64,000 bases of DNA, from assembly GCF_000455345.1 (NCBI RefSeq), contig NZ_HG315691.1:692217-756216 (forward strand), in the 5' to 3' direction. Under the pieces are notes generated by a model. That model did not search any database and was not told the DNA's origin. It saw only the letters and a list, made by a program, of their open reading frames with translations. Below, piece after piece: positions 1 through 7,844 of the stretch. The first letter of the stretch is position 1; the number at the start of each line of letters is the position of its first letter. The stretch is from Halopiger goleimassiliensis (GTDB lineage Archaea > Halobacteriota > Halobacteria > Halobacteriales > Natrialbaceae). The position numbers and the translations under genes are program-made.

Positions 1-210
1 GCCGAGAAACATAGATGTGCTAAAAAATATGGTGTAAGACACCCCCGTCGGAGAGAAGAATCACATCGATATTCACATTTCGGCGGCGACTCGAGGGCTG
101 TCAGGCACCGCTCTCGCCTCGATCGAACGTCGTAGGTCGAGAACGCCGATCGAACGTCGACGTCTCATCCCACTTCTCGTCGGCTCGAGTGGCCGCCGAC
201 GCGCTGCCGC
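1..210. other. Left-edge non-coding stretch
   Basis: The first ~100 bases are clearly AT-richer than the rest of the window and hold no convincing ORF; the next ~100 bases contain two copies of GATCGAACGTCG. It lies downstream of the minus-strand AMMECR1 gene, so it may be its 3' region plus intergenic sequence. Nothing further can be supported. Confidence 0.4.
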
Positions 211-810
211 TCAGACTTCTTCGATGCTGCCGTCGGCTTCGCGCTCGCGGAAGACCTGTCCTTCGAACAGCGTGACGACGACGTCGTCGTCCTGCCAGGA
301 ACCCGGATTCAGTTTCGCCTTCCGGCAGGTGCGATCGAGGTACTCGCGTTCGCTCCAGCCGTTCTCGACGGGGACGGTGGGGTAGAGCCACCCTCCTTCG
401 CCGCCGTCGATGGCGACCCCGTGGGTGCCGATCTCGAGGTCGGAGAGCGGATCGTCCGTGAGGAGGACGTTCCTGACGGTACAGACCGAGACGGTGAGAT
501 TCGGGAGCTCCGAGGGACGCACTTCGGAGCCACAGGAGTCCTCGCTCGCGGCTTCGATCGCCGCGTCGACGATGACGTGCCCGAGTTGCTCACCCGATCG
601 GTAGCCGCCCGCACACCCCCGCAGGCTTCCCCGGCCGCGGGTCGACTCGAGGCGGACGAACGCGCCCGTTCGCTCGTAGAACGCCTCGCGCATACTGCCC
701 GGTTGTTCACGTTGCCCGTGTTCCACGTAAGATTCGACGGCTTCGCGCGCGAGTTCGACCGCGCGTGCGCCGTCTTCGTAGGAGAGGTCGACGCCCTGTC
801 GCTGGGACAT
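211..810 (-). CDS. AMMECR1 domain protein
   Basis: A ~199-residue member of the AMMECR1 family, a conserved archaeal/eukaryotic protein of unresolved biochemical role. The hallmark LRGC motif appears as SLRGCAGGY in the N-terminal half, followed by the second sub-domain with LSDLEIGTHGV and GGWLYPTVPVENGW; the length fits the family. The start was set at the Met of MSQRQGVDLSY because the open frame upstream (MVWFEPRN) does not look like family sequence. It is transcribed away from the RNase P RNA gene. Family assignment is firm; function is unknown. Confidence 0.88.
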   Translation of the reverse strand: MSQRQGVDLSYEDGARAVELAREAVESYVEHGQREQPGSMREAFYERTGAFVRLESTRGRGSLRGCAGGYRSGEQLGHVIVDAAIEAASEDSCGSEVRPSELPNLTVSVCTVRNVLLTDDPLSDLEIGTHGVAIDGGEGGWLYPTVPVENGWSEREYLDRTCRKAKLNPGSWQDDDVVVTLFEGQVFREREADGSIEEV

Positions 811-914
811 ACACCTGTACATGGGGGTTGTGCTCCTAAAACGCTTCCATTCGTTTCGAGGCTCGAACCACACCACGACCGAGGGACTTATTCGCCGAGA
901 ACTCCTACGTGAAT

Positions 915-1404
915 CGGGAGAGAGAGCCCGGCTGCCGCGATGGCCGCGCCGGCAACGGCGCGGTCACCTAACGTGGTCCCTCTCGAAGAGATGCACCACG
1001 CCCAAACGTTGGGCACCTCGAAGAGGTGGCCAACGCCCGCGAGGAAAGTCCCCCCACCTGTTCGGGCAGGTGACCGGACGCAAGTCCGGAGCGGGAGACC
1101 GCTGGCTCTGGAACAGAAACGACACGTCTCGGCCCGACCGATGATGCGCGCGAACCCGACCGAGAGGAAGGGGAGTAAACCCGCCGAGGACGTGTGGTCG
1201 ACGTCCGCGGTTCGAAACCGCGAGTGACGCTCGGCGTCGCTGACCACACACAGACGGCCGAGGATCGATGGAACGGCGAACCCTCACCGGTGCAAGTCCG
1301 CGCCGTGGTAGCCCGAACGCCCCGCGACCCTCACGGGTCGCGGACGGCGCGGACGCTCAGCCGAATGCCGGGACGAACAGAAGGGGGCTTACTCCTCTCA
1401 CCCG
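915..1404 (+). ncRNA. rnpB: RNase P RNA (archaeal type)
   Basis: Catalytic RNA of ribonuclease P, which matures tRNA 5' ends. Universal elements are readable: the conserved 5' block GAGGAAAGTCC (about 1038), an ACAGAAA segment (about 1114) and the 3' block ACAGAAGGGGGCTTACT (1378-1394) that would close P4. The 5' CGGGAGAGAG near 915 can pair with CTCTCACCCG near 1395-1404 to form P1, which sets the ends to within a few bases. A short T-run follows (CCCGTTTTC) as a plausible terminator. The 3' end touches the tail of the convergent membrane-protein gene. Ends are approximate. Confidence 0.9.
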
Positions 1405-2234
1405 TTTTCACGCTCTCGAGCCGCTGCTATCGCTTCTTCCGTCCGTCTCGAGGCGTTCGGACGCGTTCGATACCAGCCCACCCATCCCACGGCGACGAGG
1501 CCGGTCGGCACGAGAGTAGCGACCACGAGGGCGGGGACGTGTCGCCGGAACGGATGAGCGACCGGTTCCGACGCGAGCGTCGCGACGGCGACGACGGCGA
1601 TCACGGTCGTCCCGGTCGCCACGAGCAACCCGTTCTCGTAGGAGGCCGACCACGACGGCAGCCATCCCTCGCCTCGCCGGGCAGCGGGGACGACCGTCGC
1701 GAGCGCAGCCCCTGTCGCCCCCGTCAGCAGCGCGACGGCAAAGTCGGTCGTCAGCGCGACCTGTCCCGCCCCGAGCGCAGCGACCGCGAGGGGAGCGATC
1801 CCGAGCGTCGCCGCCATGACGGGGCCGCCGTTCGTCAGGGCGTACGCGACCGGTGCGACCAGCATGTAGAGGACGGCAGCGGCGATCGCCAGTGCCCGGA
1901 TCTCGTCGTGGACGATGACCGCGATCCAGGTCGCCGGCACGGTTTCTTTGAGGACGACGCCGGACGTCACGAGTCCGAGCAGGACTACGACCGATCCCAT
2001 CGCGACGGCCGTCTGGCGTGGGTCTCGCCCCAACAGCGGCGAATCGAGACGGGAGGTATGGTCCCTCGAGCGGCTTTTACGGCCCGTCGCTGTCGGGTCT
2101 CTTGTTTCCGTCTCGACGTGGTCGTCGGCTCCGTGAGGATCGTCCGTTTCGAACTCGGCAACTGCGCTGGAGTCTCGAGCAGTTGCGTCGGTGTCGGATT
2201 CCTCGAGGGCGGTACCGCTCTCGTCGTCGCTCAC
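1398..2234 (-). CDS. Multi-spanning membrane protein, unknown function
   Basis: A 278-residue protein with a hydrophilic, acidic N-terminal third (~70 residues) followed by about six hydrophobic segments (for example VAMGSVVVLLGLVTSGVVL and GLLVATGTTVIAVVAVATL). No family motif was recognised. Its start codon overlaps the stop of the upstream Tat-exported protein by 4 bases, so the two are probably co-transcribed and translationally coupled. The 3' end meets the RNase P RNA gene tail to tail. Confidence 0.75.
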   Translation of the reverse strand: MSDDESGTALEESDTDATARDSSAVAEFETDDPHGADDHVETETRDPTATGRKSRSRDHTSRLDSPLLGRDPRQTAVAMGSVVVLLGLVTSGVVLKETVPATWIAVIVHDEIRALAIAAAVLYMLVAPVAYALTNGGPVMAATLGIAPLAVAALGAGQVALTTDFAVALLTGATGAALATVVPAARRGEGWLPSWSASYENGLLVATGTTVIAVVAVATLASEPVAHPFRRHVPALVVATLVPTGLVAVGWVGWYRTRPNASRRTEEAIAAARERENG

Positions 2235-2854
2235 GGCCGGATCACCGTTACGAGTCCATCGTGGTCGGGACTGCTCTCGTTCTCGAATCGAAGTTCGTTC
2301 GGGGAGACCGCCCAGCCGACGTCGGCGTACTTCGCGCCGATCAGTTCCTGCGTGCGCTCGTAGGAGGCGATTCCGTGTTTCGGTGCCGCTGGCGTATCCT
2401 GGTGTGCTTGCATCGAGACGTAACCGTCGAACTCCCAGCAGCGGACGTGGTGACGGCCGAAGCCGCCGTAGTACGTCTGTGCCGCCGTCTCGTGCTGGCG
2501 TTCGTACGTTTCGCTCCTGACGTCGTACGCGAACCGGGCGTACTCCTCGAAGGTCGTGAGCCAGCCGTCCGACCGCAACACGTCGACGACGTCCTCGAGC
2601 GTCCGATCGCTATCGTGGAGGTCGAACACGACGTTGATCGGGGACGTCGGCGTGAAGCCGTCGCTGCTCGGCCGGTACTGCCAGAGCGCGAACGGCGTCT
2701 GGCTCTCCGACGAGACGGTCTCGGTCGGTTCGATCCCTGCGGGCGGATCGACGCCCGGTTCGGCCTCCGGATCGGGTAACGCGGACAGCCCACCGACGGT
2801 CGCGAGGCCGACCGCACCCAGTTTGGTCAGAAATCGTCTCCGTCCTCCCACCAT
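2231..2854 (-). CDS. Tat-exported protein, unknown function
   Basis: A 207-residue protein beginning with a twin-arginine signal (GGRRRFLTKLGAVGLATVGGL), so it should be exported folded. The mature part has a mixed alpha/beta look with several Trp and His residues, including FGRHHVRCWEF. There is no lipobox Cys after the hydrophobic core. First gene of a two-gene minus-strand unit with the membrane protein that overlaps its stop codon. I do not recognise the family. Confidence 0.75.
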   Translation of the reverse strand: MVGGRRRFLTKLGAVGLATVGGLSALPDPEAEPGVDPPAGIEPTETVSSESQTPFALWQYRPSSDGFTPTSPINVVFDLHDSDRTLEDVVDVLRSDGWLTTFEEYARFAYDVRSETYERQHETAAQTYYGGFGRHHVRCWEFDGYVSMQAHQDTPAAPKHGIASYERTQELIGAKYADVGWAVSPNELRFENESSPDHDGLVTVIRP

Positions 2855-2972
2855 TGGCGGGAGCCACTCGGCGATGTTATTTATAATTGACTAGTTCTAA
2901 TTGGAACTTATCTATTTGGGACGATTATCGGGCGACGGATCCGGAGTACGGCGAACGACGGATGCCGTCCGC

Positions 2973-3863
2973 TTAGTCGAAGTGCGCCACCACCCGCGGG
3001 ACGCAGCCGACCCCGGGTTTCGCGTACTCGCAGTGGCCCTCGACCGACGCGGTGACGTCGACGTCGGCGTAGTTGTCGGGCGTCGAACTCTCGTCGTCGA
3101 ACCAGCCGCCGGAACAGTCCGCGCCGCCACAACCGAGACCGCTCGAGAGCGACTGCAGGTCGTAGCCGTAACAGACGTTGTCGTCGTTCTCCGAGTGGTA
3201 GTTGTACACCGCCTCCGCGCCGGCTTCGATCCCGTACGCGAACTCGCCGTCCCGGCAGACCGCGTCGTCGTCCGCCGCCGTCCCGAGTAGCGCCACCGTC
3301 TCCAGGGTTGCGTCGTCCAGCGCGGGCAGCGTCTCGAGACAGACCCGACCGCCCAGCGAGTGACCGACCAGCCGCACGGTCGTCCCCTCGAGGTCGATCC
3401 GATCCGCCTCGAGCCAGGCGGCCAGCCGCCGTCCGGCCGTCTCGCTTTCGCCTTCCGCACGCCAGTAGTTGGGGGTGTCAGCCTCCCAGGAGGCCGCCAG
3501 CACCGGCGCGTCGTAGCCCTCGTCCGCGAGCGCCCGCTCGAGGGTGTGGGCCTGATCGGTGCTGGTCTCGAGGCCCAGCCAGCCGTGGACGAAGATCACC
3601 ACCTCGTCGCTATCCTCGACGGCGTCGGCGTTCACCGCCGTCGGATTGCCCGTCGTGAGATCGATCTCGGGGTACTCCGCGGGGGCCTCGAGCCAGTCGT
3701 CACAGCCCGTGAACCCCGTCGCGGACGCCGAATCGGTCGTCGCGCCGAGACCCGCGACGCCGGCGCTCGCTCCCGCGACCGATCCGAGCAGGCGGCGTCT
3801 ACCGACTCGAGTCGGGTCCGCCTCGTCGCCATCACCGTCCGTTCGTGCGTTCCGTTCGCTCAC
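2973..3863 (-). CDS. Tat-exported alpha/beta hydrolase
   Basis: A ~296-residue alpha/beta-hydrolase-fold protein. The oxyanion-region motif VIFVHGWLG and the nucleophile elbow GHSLGG are present, consistent with an esterase or lipase; the substrate cannot be predicted. A twin-arginine signal (GRRRLLGSVAGASAG) lies near the N-terminus. The start is placed at a GTG (VSERNARTDG) because the longer open frame overlaps the neighbouring gene and has an unlikely leader. The mature protein has several Cys (CGGADC, CVP), which is unusual for haloarchaeal proteins and may indicate extracellular disulfides. Confidence 0.8.
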   Translation of the reverse strand: MSERNARTDGDGDEADPTRVGRRRLLGSVAGASAGVAGLGATTDSASATGFTGCDDWLEAPAEYPEIDLTTGNPTAVNADAVEDSDEVVIFVHGWLGLETSTDQAHTLERALADEGYDAPVLAASWEADTPNYWRAEGESETAGRRLAAWLEADRIDLEGTTVRLVGHSLGGRVCLETLPALDDATLETVALLGTAADDDAVCRDGEFAYGIEAGAEAVYNYHSENDDNVCYGYDLQSLSSGLGCGGADCSGGWFDDESSTPDNYADVDVTASVEGHCEYAKPGVGCVPRVVAHFD

Positions 3864-3915
3864 GGTTCGAGTGCGGACTCGAGGGGAGTAGGCTCCCGGC
3901 AGGCAGCTTCCGGTG

Positions 3916-5121
3916 CTACGAGAGCACGAGCAACTCCGCGGTGTCGTCACCCTCGAACCGGCCGACGTCCGTCGTCACGAACAGTTTCCCGTCGGCCGCA
4001 GTCACGTAGTTGACGTCGCCCGTCTCCTCGCGTTCGAACCGCTGTTCTCCGATGCGAAGCGAGCGGATTCCGTAGCCGCCGCCGACGTCGAGCGCCCGGA
4101 GTCGATCCCCGCCGACGTACACCGTATCACCGACGAGTATCGGCGGGTTCCGGGACGTGTGTCCGATATCCGCACGCCAGCGTTCGTCCCCGTCGTTCGC
4201 GTCGAGCGCGTACAGCGTCGACCCTGAACGGGCCAGCAGGCTCCGATGACCGACTGCGAGCCCGTCGTTTCCGAACGCACTGAGTTCCGTTCGCCACTCG
4301 CGTTCCCCGCTGATATCGAAGTAGGTGATCGATCCGTCGTCCCCCGCAACCGCGACGCCGTGGCCGCGTCGACGGTCGTCCGAGGTGAGGACGATCGGCG
4401 CACTCGAGATGCCCGCTTCGATCGTCCGTCGCCACTCGACCCGGCCTTCCCAGCGACTGATGCGGTGCAGTTCGCCACCTCTGGTCGCGACGAACAGCCA
4501 GTCGGCGTACTTCGCGAGCGCGTAGCGTGCGATTCCCAGCAGTTCCTGTTCCCACAACTCGTCGCCGCTGTCAGCGTCGAGTGCGTAGGCTGCGTTGCCG
4601 GCGGCCACGTAGACGCGGCCGTCGTCGGTGTCGGTGACGACCGGTGAACTCCGGCTGATAGGGTAGTCGAGTTGGACCGACCAGTCGACCTCGCCTGACT
4701 CGAGGTCGCGGGCCGTCAGTACCTCGCGTTCGGGGACGTAGACCGTTCCGCCGAACACCGTTGGCGCGCCGTTGTAGGAGTAGACGTCGTTCTCGGGATC
4801 GATCGACCAGCGCCGGTCTCTCGTCTCCCTGTCGAACGCGACGACGTCGAGACCGGTGTTCACGACGACCGTGTCGTCGGTCACGATCGGTTCACCCATC
4901 GCCGTGGCCGACTCGAGGTCGACGCGCCACTCGACGTCCGGTTCGTCCCGCGGCGCGACGCCGTCGGGGATCGCTCTCGAGTTTCGCCGGTCGGCACCGA
5001 CGGTCGACCACGCGTAGTCGTCGTCCGTTCCCGGTTCGTCGGTACGACTACCGAGACAGTCGGCGACCGCCGCGGTACTCGCGGCTCCGACCCCGAGGAG
5101 GACGTTCCGTCTAGAGGGCAT
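3916..5121 (-). CDS. PQQ-like beta-propeller Tat lipoprotein
   Basis: A 401-residue protein with a Tat-like signal ending in a lipobox (SRRNVLLGVGAASTAAVADC; the Cys would carry the lipid). The rest consists of repeated blades of the PQQ-binding-like type, recognisable as GDTVYVGG, YALDADSGDELW and LYALDANDGDERW units. Such proteins act outside the membrane as scaffolds or assembly factors; a bound quinone cofactor is not implied. It may be first in the run of exported proteins continuing to about 1.4 kb. Confidence 0.85.
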   Translation of the reverse strand: MPSRRNVLLGVGAASTAAVADCLGSRTDEPGTDDDYAWSTVGADRRNSRAIPDGVAPRDEPDVEWRVDLESATAMGEPIVTDDTVVVNTGLDVVAFDRETRDRRWSIDPENDVYSYNGAPTVFGGTVYVPEREVLTARDLESGEVDWSVQLDYPISRSSPVVTDTDDGRVYVAAGNAAYALDADSGDELWEQELLGIARYALAKYADWLFVATRGGELHRISRWEGRVEWRRTIEAGISSAPIVLTSDDRRRGHGVAVAGDDGSITYFDISGEREWRTELSAFGNDGLAVGHRSLLARSGSTLYALDANDGDERWRADIGHTSRNPPILVGDTVYVGGDRLRALDVGGGYGIRSLRIGEQRFEREETGDVNYVTAADGKLFVTTDVGRFEGDDTAELLVLS

Positions 5122-5299
5122 TCGGATCGAATTATCGACGCATCGAAGTGAATTTTGTGGTTCGGCCCTCGCGTCGAAATTTTCGACCCGAGCGTGCGTC
5201 CGACCACGGCGACCTCGAGCACCGTCCCGCTGTTCACGGCTACGCCGTTCGTTTCCCGTGGCGCTACCGTGTCACGCTTTGCTCGTCGTCGTTGTGTTC

Positions 5300-5511
5300 G
5301 CAAAAACGTCCTGGCGGAGTCCAACGCGAGCGAAAGTGAGCGTTGGGCACGCAACGTCTTCGACGTTGCGGAGATTTGAACAGGTGAGAGACAGTCCTGC
5401 TCACCTCGCTTCGCTCGGTTGCGCGGGCTGCGACTCTCGTGTTCAAATCTCCGAGAGTTTCTCTGCAGCACGGACTCCTCGCTTCGCTCGTCGTATTGTG
5501 CTGCAGAGAAA
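5300..5511. repeat. Cluster of tRNA-3'-end copies and palindromes
   Basis: A non-coding patch beside tRNA-Arg(GCG) made of partial copies of that tRNA. A 16-base direct copy of the acceptor end plus flank (5304-5319) matches 5509-5524. A T-arm copy at 5369-5382 is matched by an inverted copy at 5440-5453. A perfect 14-base inverted repeat (5458-5471 against 5498-5511) abuts the tRNA 3' end, and a short hairpin sits at 5351-5369. GCTTCGCTCG motifs occur in the loops. This looks like debris from repeated integration at the tRNA, or a tRNA-derived palindromic element. Confidence 0.75.
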
Positions 5512-5584
5512 CGTCCTGGCGGAGATTTGAACTCCGGTCCCTGGCTCCGCAAGCCAAGAGGATAGTCCACTACCCTACCAGGAC
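5512..5584 (-). tRNA. tRNA-Arg (anticodon GCG)
   Basis: Acceptor strands GTCCTGG and CCAGGAC pair perfectly. The anticodon stem TTGGC/GCCAG encloses the loop TTGCGGA, giving anticodon GCG (Arg, CGC codons). The T-arm GGAGTTCAAATCTCC has a perfect 5-bp stem. A discriminator G follows; CCA is not encoded and no intron is visible. The gene lies divergently upstream of the rpa2 promoter region, and its 3' end is the apparent integration target described for the adjoining repeats. Confidence 0.95.
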
Positions 5585-5720
5585 TCATCTACCCGTAGCC
5601 GGGTGAGTATTAAAGCCCTTTCGAAAGCCACCCACCGGGACCGCGCCGGCCCGGATTTCCGGTCAGTTCGGTTATCGATCCCCTTCGTTTCCACTCGAGC
5701 GGCGATTCACTCGGCCGAGA

Positions 5721-5730
5721 GTTTATATAC
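5721..5730 (+). promoter_or_regulatory. TATA-like box upstream of rpa2 leader
   Basis: GTTTATATAC is a strong haloarchaeal TATA-like element. Its centre lies about 26 nt before the ATG at 5752, so it would start a leaderless message for the small ORF there, or a long leader for rpa2. A second weaker box, CGCTTATG (about 5853-5860), lies about 30 nt before the rpa2 ATG, so two promoters are possible. Confidence 0.5.
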
Positions 5731-5751
5731 TGAGGGGCGGCCAGCGAGGGT

Positions 5752-5886
5752 ATGCTGTCGGAGGTGGCGTCGGGTGCGACCGACGTCGAAATTTCCACGC
5801 GGAAACGGGGTCAAAGTACACGCGAACGCGGGTGCGCACGCCGAATGGACAACGCTTATGCGCGGCGTATGCATGCACGACTATAG
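5752..5886 (+). CDS. Candidate 44-codon leader ORF of rpa2
   Basis: An open frame of 44 codons beginning MLSEVASGATDVEISTRKRG and ending in TAG one base before the rpa2 ATG (5888). A TATA-like box sits at the correct distance for a leaderless start. The product is basic (Arg/Lys rich), unlike the acidic haloarchaeal norm, and third-position GC bias is weaker than in neighbouring genes. It may therefore be a regulatory leader peptide or only chance sequence in a leader. The abutting stop/start would allow translational coupling. Confidence 0.25.
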   Translation: MLSEVASGATDVEISTRKRGQSTRERGCARRMDNAYARRMHARL

Positions 5887-5887
5887 A

Positions 5888-7345
5888 ATGAGCGACATCG
5901 AGGGCGTTTACGAGGATCTCGAGGCCGACGTCTCTCTCGAGGAGTTTCGCGAGGCCGTCGAGGCGAAAGTCGAGCAGATGGGGGGACTCGCGGACGAGGA
6001 GACGGCGGCGATGCTCGTCGCTCACGAGATCGGCGAGAGTGAGGTCGGCGGCGTCGCCGACATCGAACCCGGGATGGAGGAGGCGAAGTTCGTCGCGAAG
6101 GTGATCTCGATCGGCGAGATGCGAACGTTCGAACGCGACGGCGAGGACGAGGACGGCCGCGTCGTCAACGTCGAGGTCGCCGACGAGACCGGCTCCGTTC
6201 GCGCTGCCTTCTGGGACGACCACGCCGAGGCCGCTATCGAGGAACTCGAGGAGGGCCAGGTGCTCCGGATCGCCGGCCGCCCGAAGGAGGGGTTCTCGGG
6301 CGTCGAAGTGAGCGTCGACGACGTCGAACCGGACGAGGACACCGAGATCGACGTCACGGTCTCGGACACCCACCGCGTCGAGGACCTCTCGCTCGGCCTC
6401 TCGAACGTCAACCTCGTCGGACAGGTGCTCGACACCGGCAGCGTCCGCACCTTCGACCGGGACGACGGCTCCGAAGGTCGGGTCTCGAACCTCGCGCTGG
6501 GCGACCAGACCGGCCGCGTCCGAGTGACGCTGTGGGACGAACAGGCGGACCTGGCCGAGGAGCTCGAGGTCGGTACGACCGTCGAGGTCGTCGACGGTTA
6601 CGTCAAGGAACGCGACGGCGACCTCGAACTTCACGTCGGCAACCGCGGCACCGTCGAGGAGGTCGACGAGGAGGTCGAGTACGTCCCCGAGAGCACGCCG
6701 ATCGAGGAGGTCGAGATCGGCCAGACGGTCGACATCGCGGGCGTCGTTCGCTCGGCGGACCCGAAGCGGACCTTCGACCGCGACGACGGCTCCGAGGGGC
6801 AGGTCCGTAACATCCGCGTGCAGGACGCCACCGACGACATCCGGGTCGCGCTGTGGGGCGAGAAGGCCGACATCGACGTCGGCCCCGGCGACGAACTCGC
6901 GCTGGGCGACGTCGAGATCCAGGACGGCTGGCAGGACGACCTCGAGGCCTCCGCTGGCTGGCAGTCGACGATCACCGTCCTCGAGTCCGACTCCGAGGGC
7001 GCTGCGGGCGAGGACGGCGACGCCGTCGAGGAGAACACCGGATTGTCGGCGTTCGCCGACGAGGACGACGGGACGGACGCGTCGGATGGAGCGGCCGACG
7101 CCGGGTCCGCCGCGGCCGATTCGACGGCGGACGCGGGTGCTGCCGATCCCGGGTCGGACGAACCGGCAGACGGCGAGGAGATCGAGTTCACCGGCGTCGT
7201 CGTGCAGGCGGGCGATCCGGTCGTGCTGGACGACGGCGAAACGACGATGAGCGTCGCGACGGAAGCCGACGTGGGTCTCGGCGAGGAGGTAACCGCCCGA
7301 GGGGTCGTCCGCGACGGCCGTCTCGAGGCCAACGACGTGTTCTGA
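5888..7345 (+). CDS. rpa2: Replication protein A, multi-OB ssDNA-binding protein
   Basis: Single-stranded DNA-binding protein of replication and repair, 485 residues from the chosen ATG. A helical N-terminus (~1-55) is followed by three OB folds (about 60-150, 165-255 and 275-370), each carrying a variant of RTF(D/E)RD(D)G..G.V and a (A/T)(F/L)WD/G signature. An acidic Ala/Asp-rich linker and a short C-terminal OB-like strand set follow. The start was chosen at MSDIEGVYEDL because upstream in-frame sequence lacks family character. It lies before the histone and deacetylase genes, an order seen in other haloarchaea, where the multi-OB paralogue is called Rpa2. Confidence 0.88.
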   Translation: MSDIEGVYEDLEADVSLEEFREAVEAKVEQMGGLADEETAAMLVAHEIGESEVGGVADIEPGMEEAKFVAKVISIGEMRTFERDGEDEDGRVVNVEVADETGSVRAAFWDDHAEAAIEELEEGQVLRIAGRPKEGFSGVEVSVDDVEPDEDTEIDVTVSDTHRVEDLSLGLSNVNLVGQVLDTGSVRTFDRDDGSEGRVSNLALGDQTGRVRVTLWDEQADLAEELEVGTTVEVVDGYVKERDGDLELHVGNRGTVEEVDEEVEYVPESTPIEEVEIGQTVDIAGVVRSADPKRTFDRDDGSEGQVRNIRVQDATDDIRVALWGEKADIDVGPGDELALGDVEIQDGWQDDLEASAGWQSTITVLESDSEGAAGEDGDAVEENTGLSAFADEDDGTDASDGAADAGSAAADSTADAGAADPGSDEPADGEEIEFTGVVVQAGDPVVLDDGETTMSVATEADVGLGEEVTARGVVRDGRLEANDVF

Positions 7346-7411
7346 CGCCGCGAGGGACCTCCTCGAGCGCCTAGGAAAAGCGTTAAGGGTGTTAGCTTCG
7401 CCTATGATGAT

Positions 7412-7843
7412 ATGAACGTCGAACTCCCGTTCGCCCCGGTAGACACGATTATCCGCCGGAACGCGGATGGGCTCCGGGTGAGCGCCGATGCGTCGAAGGA
7501 ACTCGCGACGCGGATCCAGGAACACGGGAGCGAGCTGGCCGTCGACGCGGCCGAACGGGCGACGGCGGACGGGCGCAAGACGCTGATGGCCGAGGACTTC
7601 GGCGTCGAACAGGTCGTCGACAAGGACGACCTCGAACTCCCCGTCGCACCGGTCGATCGGATCGCCCGACTCGAGATCGACGACCGGTACCGCGTCTCGA
7701 TGGACGCACGGATCGCCCTGGCCGACATCCTCGAGGATTACGCCGACAACGTGGCGAGGGCGGCGGCGATTCTCGCTCGACACGCCGATCGTCGGACGAT
7801 CACCGACGACGACATCGAGACGTACTTCTCGCTGTTCGAGTGA
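7412..7843 (+). CDS. hstA: Archaeal doublet histone
   Basis: A 143-residue protein made of two histone folds in tandem, the haloarchaeal form. Fold 1 runs from about residue 1 to 68 (LPFAPVDTIIRRNADGLRVS) and fold 2 from about 73 to 143 (LPVAPVDRIARLEI, ending TDDDIETYFSLFE). It forms histone-like dimers within one chain; in haloarchaea it behaves as a low-abundance global regulator more than a chromatin packer (literature knowledge). A TATA-like CGTTAAGG at 7381-7388 lies about 27 nt before the ATG, suggesting a leaderless message. The deacetylase gene starts one base after its stop. Confidence 0.93.
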   Translation: MNVELPFAPVDTIIRRNADGLRVSADASKELATRIQEHGSELAVDAAERATADGRKTLMAEDFGVEQVVDKDDLELPVAPVDRIARLEIDDRYRVSMDARIALADILEDYADNVARAAAILARHADRRTITDDDIETYFSLFE

Positions 7844-7844
7844 G

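Noticed and set aside
5723-7783. 686-codon minus-strand frame across rpa2 and histone
   Set aside because: Shadow of two well-supported genes on the other strand.
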